Source: Solibacillus silvestris_B
GTDB taxonomy: Bacteria > Bacillota > Bacilli > Bacillales_A > Planococcaceae
Direction of reading: 5' to 3'
DNA length: 64,000 nucleotides
Assembly (NCBI RefSeq): GCF_051967575.1
Contig: NZ_JBQCJW010000017.1
Coordinates: forward strand, 1 to 64,000
The notes under the pieces are model-generated. The model searched no databases, was not told where the DNA came from, and was given only the letters and a program-made list of their open reading frames with translations. This document shows, in pieces, positions 7,630-17,695 of this stretch. Position numbers and translations under genes: made by a program. Numbering within the stretch: position 1 is the stretch's first letter; each line of letters opens with the position of its first letter.

Positions 7630-9456
7630 TTAAAGACTAAGCTTTGGATTTCCTACTTCCGTTCTTAGCCTGTTTAATTTGTTTAATGCTTTTACTTCGA
7701 ACTTACTTATTATCTTTCGGTAATCTTTATTCATTAATAGGTCTGAATGATGAATGAGCATGTGATACTTTTTATTGATAATAATTAAATTATCATATTC
7801 ATCCGTGCCGCCTTGAGCTGTTGGTTTCCTATGGTGACATATCGCTTGATGAGGAGTTAGCCGTTCACCTGTAATACCACAGCAACCTTTTTGGGCTACA
7901 TATTTAATTAGACGGTTGTTTTCATACAGAGTACTTTTTGATTTATATATCCCTTTACAAAACATTTCAATTTCTCTAACAGACACTTGTTTTAAATCTT
8001 TATGAATTACTTTCCTATCAAATCCCTTGTAAATCGTGAATTCAGGCTTTCGCTGTCCTCGTATATCATGTCGAACCGCTTCGATAGGATAGACCAGTAA
8101 TCCATTGCTTTTGAAACGTGGATAATTGTAATCTCCATAAAACTTATCAATAACTCCATTTGTTTCTTTTGTCTTCACAAAAATGTTTCTAAATAAGAGT
8201 GATTTGATATTCGGATGAACATTATGCCTTATTTCATTAAAGTCCTGCGATATTCGGGTCGCAATCTTATAATAGTTTTGCAACCCTAAGATATTCGCAT
8301 TAAAGTTCATCACCTTTTGTGGAGTAGGGTTTTTCCTTAGCTTCACCAATTGATGCCTAATAACACCTTGCACCTTTTCTTTTGCTTTGGGGTCCATTTT
8401 CGAATTGACGATGTATCCCGTTTTCGAATTTCCCTTTTGTACCGCTCTAAACCGAATACCTAAAAAGTTTGTACCGTTTTTACGCAAATTTGTAATCTTA
8501 CTTTTTTCATCACTAATCATTAACCCTAGTCGTTCCTTTAGCCATTTCTCAACAGCTATTTTAATTTTTCGGGCATTTTCATATGAATTCGTGAAGATTT
8601 TAAAATCATCTGCGTATCGAACTAAATACATGGGCTTCAGTCCCGTATTTTTAAGAACATCTGTTTTATTGCGTTTTAGCTTATAAGGTACTCGTGTCGG
8701 TTTCGTTTCCCATTGATTTGAAATCCACCAATCCAACTCGTTTAATACTACATTGGCAAGTAGCGGAGATAAAATTCCTCCTTGGGGCGTTCCTTTCGTT
8801 GGTACTCCTTCACCTGTAATTTCAGCTTTCAGCATCTTTTTGATGATTACTAATACTTTTTTATCCCTAATACCAATCGTCCATAATTGTCTCATTAGCT
8901 TTTTATGATTTACAGTATCGAAGAAACCTTTAATATCGATATCAACGACAAAATGCTGATGACTATGATTCACCATATGATAGCATCTTGCGAGTGCATC
9001 ATGTGTACTTCGCTTCGGTCTGAATCCATAACTTTGTGGATTGAATTTCCCCTCTGTAATTGGTTCTAATACTTGTAAGAACATTTGCTGTATTAGTCTA
9101 TCCTCAATCGTTGGGATACCTAGAGGTCGCATCTTTCCATTAGGCTTTAGTATAAACAACCGTCTAACTGCGTGTGGTGAATAATTTTCCAGTCTTTTTC
9201 GAACAAGTTTGATTAGTTTATCAGCATTCATTTTGTTCAAGTGTTTAATTGTGTGTCCATTTGTCCCTTTCGTTTTACTACCTGTATTACTTTTCAGGTT
9301 TCGAAAGGCGAGTTGAATGTTTTCTTCAGAAATAATTAATTCATAAAGGTCTGTGAAATATCGACCACTTTTACTTTCCTCATAAAGATTATCAAAAGTT
9401 GTTTGTAACCCACAATATTCATTGTTTCTTAACTTTTGTATCATTAAGTCAGCCAA
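7630..9456 (-). CDS. ltrA: Group II intron reverse transcriptase/maturase
   Basis: A 608-residue intron-encoded protein that should bind the intron RNA, promote splicing of polC and drive retrohoming. The reverse transcriptase fingers/palm run from about residue 60 to 360; GTPQGGILSPLLAN is at 222-235 and the catalytic YADD at 281-284. A maturase/thumb region follows (about 370-480), and an HNH endonuclease domain with CCGITGERL and CHHRKPTAQGG lies at about 525-570. All key motifs are intact, so it looks active. Translation starts at TTG with GGGAG about 8 bases upstream; an ATG four codons in is the alternative. It sits wholly inside the intron, in the same direction as polC. Confidence 0.95.
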   Translation of the reverse strand: MADLMIQKLRNNEYCGLQTTFDNLYEESKSGRYFTDLYELIISEENIQLAFRNLKSNTGSKTKGTNGHTIKHLNKMNADKLIKLVRKRLENYSPHAVRRLFILKPNGKMRPLGIPTIEDRLIQQMFLQVLEPITEGKFNPQSYGFRPKRSTHDALARCYHMVNHSHQHFVVDIDIKGFFDTVNHKKLMRQLWTIGIRDKKVLVIIKKMLKAEITGEGVPTKGTPQGGILSPLLANVVLNELDWWISNQWETKPTRVPYKLKRNKTDVLKNTGLKPMYLVRYADDFKIFTNSYENARKIKIAVEKWLKERLGLMISDEKSKITNLRKNGTNFLGIRFRAVQKGNSKTGYIVNSKMDPKAKEKVQGVIRHQLVKLRKNPTPQKVMNFNANILGLQNYYKIATRISQDFNEIRHNVHPNIKSLLFRNIFVKTKETNGVIDKFYGDYNYPRFKSNGLLVYPIEAVRHDIRGQRKPEFTIYKGFDRKVIHKDLKQVSVREIEMFCKGIYKSKSTLYENNRLIKYVAQKGCCGITGERLTPHQAICHHRKPTAQGGTDEYDNLIIINKKYHMLIHHSDLLMNKDYRKIISKFEVKALNKLNRLRTEVGNPKLSL

Positions 9457-10174
9457 CTAATTACTCCCTATGAGCTTTCGTTCTCTTTAGTCATACTAGA
9501 ATCTGACTTGTGTAGGTTTCTTTTCAACACTAACGACTTGTGCCCTTCCCTCAGAAATGTTTTTTCCTCCGACCTATTTGTTATTCAGTCATCACTGGCA
9601 TTTCATCATCGGTACTACGGCACTACTGCCACTCCAATAAAGTAAGTTATAGCTTTTCGCTTTTCCTTACACCGTCGTCCTCGACATGCAACTGTCTCTT
9701 ACGTTCGGAGCTTCACACGTTCCACTATTTCTATCTGTACATCTTTCCTTAGGTTCCCCCTAAATTCCGCTAGGCTTGCATGTGCCTGTAACACATGATG
9801 GATTTTCATAACCAAACGCTTACTCATCCACACCTAGAAGTCCTCATAGACCCCGCAGCATTTCTACTGCGTGATATTCACGAAAAGTCAGTCGAGGGTT
9901 CGTCCCAGTGATTCTACTGATTCTAACCATAGAAAGTTTATAGACGCCAGACCTATCATTCACGGGATTGCTCCCTTTCCACAGCCGTACTGTTTGGGTG
10001 AACTTCAGCCTACTTTAACGAGCTTCATACAAGTTTCAGTTTTGCAGTCATCTGCTTGCATGTCGTAGCTTCAGCGAGTGCGTTTCGGGGCGTTACTCCG
10101 TCATTCCACACTTTAAAATAGCAGTTCTACCAGTAATAGGGTGGCTAGTCTTTTCAACTAGCAACGTGTCACAC

Positions 10175-13103
10175 TCAAATCGATATCAGGTACTTTGTCT
10201 CCCTTGAATCCAAGGAAGGTTTCGAACGGGATATCTTGCCCGTCTTTTTTGTACTGCGCTCCACATTCGGGACATTCTTTGTTCGGCAAGTCATAGCCGG
10301 ATGCGACCGAACCATCTGCGATAAACTCAGAATGCTTACAATTCGGACAAATATAATGCGGCGGCAATGGGTTCACTTCCGTAATTTCCATAAATGTCGC
10401 AACGAGTGACGACCCGACCGAACCACGCGAACCAACTAAGTAACCGTCAGCCAATGATTTTTTTACGAGCTTCGCGGAAATTAGATAAATTACGCCGAAC
10501 CCATGCCCTAAAATCGACTTTAATTCCTTATCAATCCGGGCTTGCACAATTTCCGGCAAATTTTCGCCGTAAATGCTATGTGCCATTTCATATGTCAAAT
10601 TCGTCACTTCATCGTCCGAGCCTTCAATCTTTGGTGTATATAAGTCATCTTTGATCGGTTTCACATCGCCAATCATATTTGCAACAAAAGTTGTATTTGT
10701 CACGACAACTTCCTTCGCCAGATCAGGCCCTAAAAAGTCGAATTCCTTCAGCATCTCATCAGTTGTTCGGAAATGGACTTTCGGTAAAGGGTTCCGGTTT
10801 AATGGATTTGCCCCACCCATCGAACCGACTAATATTTGGCGGAACTTCGCATCTGTTTCATGCAAGTAATGGACATTTCCTGTCGCGACAACCGGCAAAT
10901 TCAGTTTTTTGCCTAGTTTGATGATACGGCGGATAATATCTTCCAGCGCCCATTCATCATGAACCGTGCCTCCATCCACTAATTGTGAATACACCGGCTT
11001 AGGCATCACTTCCAGATAATCATAGAATTTGGCGATACGCTCGGCTTCTTCCTGTGTTTTATTCATCATCGTTTCAAATAGTTCACCATTCGAGCAGCCG
11101 GAGCCGACAATCAAGCCTTGCCTTAGTTTCTGCAAATCCGAACGACGAATTCGCGGCACTCTGTAAAATGTTTCGGTATGGGATATCGAAATCAGTTTGA
11201 ATAAGTTTTTCAGCCCAGTATCATCTACCGCCAAAACCGTGCAGTGGCTGGGGCGCGCTTGCTTATACCCTTCTTCACCGCCAACATGTTCATTCATTTC
11301 CATTAAGTTTTTAATGCCCAAATCAGCCGCCTGCTTTAATAAATGCAGAAATAATTCCCCGGTTGCTTCAGTATCGTAAATTGCACGGTGATGCTGTGTC
11401 AGCTCGATATTATATTTTTTCGTCAACGTTTTCAAGTTATGCGATTTTTGGCCTGGGTTCACGAGACGGGAAAGCTCGACCGTATCAATACCTGGGTGAC
11501 GAACGTCAATGCCCGCATTTTTGTATGCCACATATAAAAAGCCTAAGTCGAACGCTGCGTTATGCGCTACGACAACTCCGTCACCAATAAAATCATGGAA
11601 TTCACGAATGACATCATTAAGTTCTGGTGCATTGACGAGCATATCATCTGTAATATGTGTTAATTCAATAATTTTCGCGGTTAGTTTACGATGCGGATTT
11701 GAGAATCGTTCAAACGTATCGATGACTTGGCCATTTTTTATTTTCACGGCTGCCAGCTCGATAATCGTGTCATACACATTCGAAAAACCGGTCGTCTCCA
11801 CGTCAAATACGATATACGTTGCATTTTCCAGATCCGCATCAATCGGGTCGTATACAATCGGTTTCCCGTCATCGACCAAGTTTGCCTCCACCCCGTAAAT
11901 GACTTTAATACCATTTTTCTTGCCGGCAGCATAAGCTTCCGGGAATGCCTGAACAACAGCATGGTCTGTAACCGCAATCGCAGGATGTCCCCATTTTGCA
12001 GCTTGAGCAACAAGTTTATCGACAGATGTCATCGCATCCATCTGACTCATTGGTGTATGCAGGTGAAGCTCTACACGCTTTTCGCCTTCCGGTGCATGGT
12101 CTTTTTTAGGTTCATGCTTGATTTCATTAATGTCTTTTACCATCATGACTAAATCACGGGCAAATGTATCAAGCTGGATCGATCCCCGAACACGAACCCA
12201 CATGCCTTTACTGATCTGGTTCATTTTCACGACGTCTTCATCGCCATTTGAAAACATTTTTACGAGCAGTGAATCTGTGTAATCGGAAATTTTCAATTCC
12301 AATAAGGAACGGCCGCTTCGCAGTTCCTTTACTTCACATGCAAAAATAAAACCTTCCAATACAATCGAACGTTCCTCTTCCAAAACAGTGCGAATTTCCA
12401 CAGGTTCCGGATTTTTAATTAGCGCACCGATTTGGAATGGTATATCCCCGTTTGATACAGCACCCGGATTATTAGCCTTCTCTTTTTCACGCGCTGCAAA
12501 ATCTGCCATTGCCTGCTTTGATAGGCGCTCTTCCTCTTCTTGCCGCTGCTGGTAAAACGCTTCCTGCTGTGCGATAAATTCTTCGGACTCTTCAACAAGC
12601 TGGAACTCTAGCGGGATATGCGGGAAACCGAACGACTTGTAGGAATCGGCAATTTTATCCGTATACTTTGATTTCAACGATAAATATTCCACTTCCAGCA
12701 TTGATGTAACGACAAGCTTATGCCCTGTCCATTTTGGTGTTTGCTTCATTAAATTTTCACGCAGCAATGGCGACATTTCATCCATTTGCTCGATTACTGC
12801 TTGCCAATAATCCAAAATATGCTGTTCATTGACGACTGGATTATGCGACTCAATCGTAAGCAAGACGTTGGCGATATGCGAAAATTTCTCTGCCATCCGC
12901 ATACGTAATAATTGATACACTTGATATGGCAATATATTTTCAATGTTAATTTTAAAATGCCAAACCCTTTTCTTTTTATGAACGGTTACACGTTCGAGTG
13001 TCCCATTTTCAAAAAAGGACATATAAACATCATCAGTCAACTCAAGCTGCTGGATTAATAGTAGGAATTTTTGTCTTCCTTCCTGTTTTGACAATTGTTT
13101 CAC
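10175..13103 (-). CDS. polC: DNA polymerase III PolC, 5' exon (N-terminal two thirds)
   Basis: First exon of PolC, 976 codons plus one base. In order: N-terminal domains and an OB fold (about 230-330), a PHP domain opening with RVELHLHTPMSQMDAM (about 345), an inserted DEDDh 3'-5' proofreading exonuclease with FDVETTGF and AHNAAFD (about 435-600), the rest of PHP, polymerase palm with GSRGSVGSS, a four-Cys zinc motif (CPNC...CPEC) and finally FKGDKVPDIDL, the start of the catalytic motif. Unspliced message would end five codons into the intron, giving a 981-residue product with exonuclease but incomplete palm. The only usable start is a GTG directly abutting AGAAAGG, an unusually tight spacing. 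Confidence 0.96.
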
Positions 13104-13175
13104 CCTTTCTTCTAATATAAAAAAGCGCTAAAGCATCCATTTGACCCCGACAAGCTTTGGCAGCTCAGCGGTGAA

Positions 13176-13210
13176 AAAGAAAGGAAAGTACATATTGCTT
13201 GTACTTTCCC
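13176..13210 (-). terminator. Terminator after proS
   Basis: GGAAAGTAC (13183-13191) pairs perfectly with GTACTTTCC (13201-13209); on the minus strand it is followed by TTTCTTTTTC. It begins about 25 bases past the proS stop and separates proS from polC, so polC needs its own promoter in the 75 bases that follow; I could not identify one with confidence. Confidence 0.88.
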
Positions 13211-13233
13211 GTTCTTTGTATGTTCAGCCCAAC

Positions 13234-14940
13234 TTAATTTTGGCGGAAATATTCGTTTAGGCGATCTACCACTTCTTCTTTTGCCCATTCTGCCGATTCG
13301 CCAGTAGCGCGGAATTTCACTTCTACTAAGCCTTCCGCAGCCTTTTTCCCTACTGTAATACGAACAGGCAGGCCAATCAGATCAGCATCTGCAAATTTTA
13401 CACCTGCACGCTCAGTACGGTCATCATACAACACTTCATAACGATATGATTTTAATACACCGTAAAGCTCTTCCGCTAATTGTACTTGTGCCTCGTCCTT
13501 TGTATTAACCGGTACTAGCTGCAAATCATATGGAGCTAATTGTGCAGGCCATACAAATCCGTTATCATCTTGGAAGTGTTCAGCAACAGCGGCCAGCAAA
13601 CGGGATACCCCTATGCCATAGCAACCCATAATGAATGGTTGTGCTTTCCCTTGTTCATCTAGAAAAGTAGCATTCAGTTTTTCTGAATAAGTTGTACCTA
13701 ATTTGAAAATATGCCCAACTTCGATTCCTTCAGCAAATTTAATAATTCCTTGACCGTCCGGAGAAGGGTCTCCCTCTTGAATAAAGCGAATATCTTCATA
13801 AGAGCTGATTGCGAAGTCGCGCTCAGGATTCACGTTCAACAAATGGAATCCATCTTCATTTGCGCCAGCGACACCATTACGGACTGACTTGATCGCATTA
13901 TCGGCAATGACTTTAACGTTTACCGGCAATTTCACAGGGCCGATTGAACCTGGTGGACAGCCCAGCAATTCTTTGATTGCTGCATCTTCCGCCAATTCTA
14001 CTTGGTTGGCACCTAATGCATTTTTTAATTTAATATCGTTAATTTCGTGATCGCCGCGTGCTAAAACAACGACAAGCTCATCATCAATATTGAATACTAA
14101 TGTTTTAATGACATTCGATTGTTCAACATTTAAAAATGCTGAAACTTCCTCAATCGTTTTTTGGTCCGGTGTTTCGATTTTTTCGATTTCTTTCATAGGC
14201 GCTGTAGGTGTTGTATATTCCACAACAACTTCCGCCATTTCAATGTTTGCTGCATAATCCGACGTGTCCGAATAGGCTATCGTATCTTCGCCAATTTCAG
14301 ATAATACCATGAATTCATGTGTTCCTTTACCGCCAATTGTCCCTGCATCCGCAATTACGGCACGGAAATTCAGGCCAAGACGCGAGAAAATCTTAGAGTA
14401 GGCACGGTACATATCATCGTACGTTTCATCCAAGGATTCACGTGATCCATGGAAAGAGTAAGCATCTTTCATAATGAATTCGCGACCGCGCAATAAGCCA
14501 AAGCGTGGTCGTTTTTCGTCACGGAATTTACTTTGGATTTGGTAAAGCGTCAATGGCAGTTTTTTGTATGATTTCACTTCATCGCGCACTAAAGTTGTAA
14601 TAACTTCCTCATGTGTGGCACCTAATGCAAAGTCTCGGTCATGACGGTCTTTTAAGCGCATCAGCTCTGGTCCATATGCCTCCCAACGGCCGGACTCCTG
14701 CCATAGCTCTGCTGGCTGTAATGCAGGCATTAATAGCTCGATCGAATTGATCGCTTCCATTTCTTCACGGATGATTTGCTCGATTTTCGATAAAACTTTG
14801 CGAGCCAATGGTAAGTATGAATATACCCCCGCCGCGTTTTGGCGGATAAATCCTGCACGCAATAACATGCGATGCGATTTTACGTCTGCATCGGCTGGAT
14901 TTTCCCTTAAAGTAGGGATAAACGTTTTCGTCTGTTTCAT
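13234..14940 (-). CDS. proS: Prolyl-tRNA synthetase
   Basis: Charges tRNA(Pro) with proline. The 568 residues match the bacterial-type ProRS with the inserted YbaK-like editing domain between class II motifs 2 and 3 (about 225-400). Motif 2 is visible as RPRFGLLRGREF (about 135-150), motif 3 near GCYGIGVSRLLAA, and the anticodon-binding domain makes up the last 100 residues. I choose ATG 14940 (MKQTKTFIPTLREN), with AAGGTGG 8 bases upstream; the GTG at 14952 lies within that binding site. It is preceded by a 188-base structured leader and followed by a terminator. Confidence 0.97.
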   Translation of the reverse strand: MKQTKTFIPTLRENPADADVKSHRMLLRAGFIRQNAAGVYSYLPLARKVLSKIEQIIREEMEAINSIELLMPALQPAELWQESGRWEAYGPELMRLKDRHDRDFALGATHEEVITTLVRDEVKSYKKLPLTLYQIQSKFRDEKRPRFGLLRGREFIMKDAYSFHGSRESLDETYDDMYRAYSKIFSRLGLNFRAVIADAGTIGGKGTHEFMVLSEIGEDTIAYSDTSDYAANIEMAEVVVEYTTPTAPMKEIEKIETPDQKTIEEVSAFLNVEQSNVIKTLVFNIDDELVVVLARGDHEINDIKLKNALGANQVELAEDAAIKELLGCPPGSIGPVKLPVNVKVIADNAIKSVRNGVAGANEDGFHLLNVNPERDFAISSYEDIRFIQEGDPSPDGQGIIKFAEGIEVGHIFKLGTTYSEKLNATFLDEQGKAQPFIMGCYGIGVSRLLAAVAEHFQDDNGFVWPAQLAPYDLQLVPVNTKDEAQVQLAEELYGVLKSYRYEVLYDDRTERAGVKFADADLIGLPVRITVGKKAAEGLVEVKFRATGESAEWAKEEVVDRLNEYFRQN

Positions 14941-15128
14941 AAATAGTGCCACCTTCTTTAGTTAGGAATATTCTATATTTTCATTTTGTCTCCGCTGCAG
15001 CCAATGAGTGGACAATACTCACTAGTCTGGAGGAATTGCTACTTCTATAATACTAATCAAATTTAGCTTTGAACGCTAGTATTATTCATACAAAACGCTC
15101 AAAGCCGCCATTTTAAAACGTATTTTGT
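14941..15128 (-). promoter_or_regulatory. Structured leader between rseP and proS
   Basis: On the minus strand GCTTTGAGCG (15105-15096) can pair with CGTTCAAAGC (15075-15066). ATAATACTA (15085-15077), in the loop of that stem, can pair with TAGTATTAT (15055-15047), giving an H-type pseudoknot of 10 and 9 base pairs. A third hairpin, CTAGTGAGT/ACTCATTGG, follows at about 15002-15026. The G-U pairs appear only when the minus strand is read as RNA, which is the transcribed strand. No T-box AGGGUGG core is present. A regulatory role for proS is inference. Confidence 0.5.
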
Positions 15129-16385
15129 TTAAAAGAAGAAACGCTGTATATCATTCCATGTAACAACGACCATTAATATCATCAATAATACTATACCGAC
15201 AAAATGGACCAATCCTTCTTTTTGACGATCGATCGGCTTCCCTCTAACTGCTTCTACAGCAAAGAACAGCAAGCGTCCGCCATCAAGCGCCGGCAAAGGA
15301 AGTAAGTTCATAATCCCGAGGTTCACGCTCAGCATCGCAGCAAAGTATAAAACATTGTATAAACCGAATGTGACGACTTTTTCCGTTGTTTTATAAATGC
15401 CTACCGGACCTGATAATGCATCGATCGAGAACTGTCCTGTAACAAGCTGACCGACAAGTGTGCCGATTAAAACGATCATATTATAAGTTTTTTCCGCTCC
15501 ATATACCACTGCTTGCAGAGGATTTTTTTCCAATATAGGCCTTACACCGATCTGCCCGTATGTAGAGCCGTCTTCTTGCTCTATTAAATTTGGCGTAAGC
15601 TCAATAATTTCGTTCCCTGTTGCGCGTTCCACTTCAAACGTAACCATTTTATTCGGATTGTCATATATTAGCTCGGATAATTGCTCCCATGTGGAAATCG
15701 CTTCCCCGTTCACCCTCACCACTTTATCGCCATCGACCAAACCTGCATTGCTCGCAACGGAATCGTTTACAACTTCAGCGATAATCGGTTCATCAGAAGG
15801 TATGCCTTGAATAAGCGCGATAACGAAAAAAATGAAAAATGCCAAAATAAAGTTGAATAATGGACCGGCGAAAATCGCCATTGCACGAGCGCCAACAGAT
15901 TTCGAATTGAACTGGCGATCTATCGGGGCAATCATTTGCTCCATCCCGTTTTCAGCAACTATCGCTGTACGCGACACATTATAGCGTACGAATTGATCAT
16001 CTTCGTCATAGCCTTCAATCCAAAGCTCGCGTTCTAAATCAGCGCGCTCCACTTCCAAAAATACGACATTTTGATAATGTGTTTTTTGGTTGAGAACGAT
16101 TTTTTCTACAATATTTTCTTCATTCGTTATTAAAGCTACGCGATAGCCCGGCTGCAATTCGACCGTATCGGTATCCTCGCCTGCCATCCGTACATATCCG
16201 CCAATCGGCAAAAGACGTAGCGTATAAATGGTTTCGCCTTTCGTCATACCAAAAATTTTCGGCCCCATACCGATCGCAAACTCGCGTACCATAATCCCCG
16301 CGCGTTTCGCAAATAAGAAGTGACCTAGCTCATGGAAAAAAACAAGTGAACCAAAGATTAAAATAAAGGCAATAACTGTCTGCAT
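15129..16385 (-). CDS. rseP: Site-2 protease RseP/RasP
   Basis: An intramembrane zinc metalloprotease that cleaves anti-sigma factors and leftover signal peptides within the membrane. The 418 residues show the HExxH motif (HELGH, 18-22) in the first membrane segment, a central PDZ domain (about 205-285) with AGLVDGDKVVRVNG, and the second zinc-ligand motif PALDGGRL near residue 358. Four membrane segments are predicted by eye. Gene order dxr-rseP-proS is the same as B. subtilis. GGTGGGAG precedes the ATG. Confidence 0.96.
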   Translation of the reverse strand: MQTVIAFILIFGSLVFFHELGHFLFAKRAGIMVREFAIGMGPKIFGMTKGETIYTLRLLPIGGYVRMAGEDTDTVELQPGYRVALITNEENIVEKIVLNQKTHYQNVVFLEVERADLERELWIEGYDEDDQFVRYNVSRTAIVAENGMEQMIAPIDRQFNSKSVGARAMAIFAGPLFNFILAFFIFFVIALIQGIPSDEPIIAEVVNDSVASNAGLVDGDKVVRVNGEAISTWEQLSELIYDNPNKMVTFEVERATGNEIIELTPNLIEQEDGSTYGQIGVRPILEKNPLQAVVYGAEKTYNMIVLIGTLVGQLVTGQFSIDALSGPVGIYKTTEKVVTFGLYNVLYFAAMLSVNLGIMNLLPLPALDGGRLLFFAVEAVRGKPIDRQKEGLVHFVGIVLLMILMVVVTWNDIQRFFF

Positions 16386-16527
16386 AATCTCCCACCTTCA
16401 TTGGAACTGGGCTGAAATTTTTTGCCCAATCTTTTCTCGCTTCAAAATTTTCAAGAAAATGCGCTGCTTATACATAACATGAATGTCCACGTTATTATGT
16501 AATGACACACCCTTTTCTCGTACTTCA

Positions 16528-17673
16528 CTATTTTACCATGCTTGCCACTGTTTTTCTCGTTTCACTGTCTACATGTAAAATTGTTTCTAAATCCGGCAAT
16601 GCGATATTGTTATGACTATTCATAATGCGCTCAATACATTCTTCAATTTCCAAAAATGTGATTTTCTCCTGCAAAAACAGCGCAACAGCAGCTTCATTTG
16701 CCGCATTCATCGCCGTTAAAATCGTACCGCCCATGCGTCCTGCATCATATGCAAGCTTTAATGCACGGAAGCGGTCAAAATCCACTTCCTTAAAATGAAG
16801 CTGTCCAATTTCGGCTAAATTTAAACGTTGGCCGTTCGTGAGCGGCAAACGATCAGGATAGCTTAAAGCATACTGAATCGGCACCCGCATATCCGGTGTG
16901 CCAAGCTGTGCGATCAAACTCGTATCTTCATATTCCACCATCGAGTGAATAATGCTTTCGCGATGGAGCAATACATCAATATTGTCATACGGCATATTGA
17001 ATAATACATGTGCCTCAATAACTTCAAGTCCCTTATTCATCATTGTAGCGGAGTCAATTGTGATTTTCGCGCCCATTGACCAGTTCGGGTGGTTCAATGC
17101 GTCTTTCACTGTAACACCGACTAATTCGTCCCGTGTTTTATCACGGAATGAACCGCCGGAAGCTGTTAAAACAATCCGCTCAATACGCTTTTTGTTTTCG
17201 CCGTTCATCGACTGAAAAACAGCGGAATGCTCGCTATCCACCGGCAAGATCGGTGCATTGTATTTCTTCGCTTCCGCCATGACGAGATGACCGGCAGTTA
17301 CAAGTGTTTCTTTATTCGCGATTGCAATCGTTTTCCCCATCCGTATTGCAGCAAGTGTGGACTCCAGCCCAACACTGCCTAGTACCGCATTGATGAGCAC
17401 TGTCGAATCAGGATGTGTTGCCACTTCAACCAATCCCTTTTCTCCGTATGTAAAGGAAATATGGGGAAACTCCTTTTGCAATGTGCTTGCCGCTTCCTCA
17501 GTTTGCATCGAAACTAACTGTGGTTGCAATTTTTTAATGATTTCACGCGATTTTCCGATATTTTGCCCTGCAGAAAAAGCAACAAGTTGAAATTCGTTCG
17601 GATGCGCTAGTAAAATATCAAATGTTTGCCATCCAATAGAACCTGTTGCACCTAATAAACTAATTTTCTTCAC
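16528..17673 (-). CDS. dxr: 1-deoxy-D-xylulose 5-phosphate reductoisomerase
   Basis: Second enzyme of the MEP isoprenoid pathway, converting DXP to MEP with NADPH. The 381 residues match the family. The N-terminal NADPH fold shows LGATGSIGWQT (7-17); substrate and metal ligands lie in VDSEHSA (about 150) and the GLEVIEAH segment (about 228). The start is GTG with AGAAGGG 10 bases upstream. It lies between cdsA and rseP; the 140-base gap to rseP contains a CATAA/TTATG hairpin but no clear terminator. Confidence 0.97.
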   Translation of the reverse strand: MKKISLLGATGSIGWQTFDILLAHPNEFQLVAFSAGQNIGKSREIIKKLQPQLVSMQTEEAASTLQKEFPHISFTYGEKGLVEVATHPDSTVLINAVLGSVGLESTLAAIRMGKTIAIANKETLVTAGHLVMAEAKKYNAPILPVDSEHSAVFQSMNGENKKRIERIVLTASGGSFRDKTRDELVGVTVKDALNHPNWSMGAKITIDSATMMNKGLEVIEAHVLFNMPYDNIDVLLHRESIIHSMVEYEDTSLIAQLGTPDMRVPIQYALSYPDRLPLTNGQRLNLAEIGQLHFKEVDFDRFRALKLAYDAGRMGGTILTAMNAANEAAVALFLQEKITFLEIEECIERIMNSHNNIALPDLETILHVDSETRKTVASMVK

Positions 17674-17695
17674 AATGATACGTCCCTTCTATGTC

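Larger units (their letters stand above)
7524..10174 (-). mobile_element. Group II intron interrupting polC
   Basis: A 2651-base group II intron with its own reverse transcriptase/maturase. The 5' end reads GTGTGACACG, fitting the GUGYG consensus; the 3' end reads CGTCAT, fitting the terminal AY rule, with an A at the eighth position from the end as candidate branch point. A domain-V-like hairpin is at 7573-7609, a domain VI stem follows, and the ORF occupies domain IV. The intron lies in the same orientation as polC, splitting the codon for Asn in the catalytic DIDLN motif after its first base. The combined exons total 4335 bases, exactly 1445 codons, so splicing restores the frame. The class (probably IIB-like) and the EBS/IBS pairs were not established. 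Confidence 0.93.

Noticed and set aside
6118..13103. polC as two split or frameshifted pseudogenes
   Set aside because: The interrupting DNA has intact group II intron ends, domain V and a maturase, and excision restores a full-length frame exactly.
14941..15128. T-box riboswitch upstream of proS
   Set aside because: No AGGGUGG-type antiterminator core and no terminator before proS, although other structure is present.
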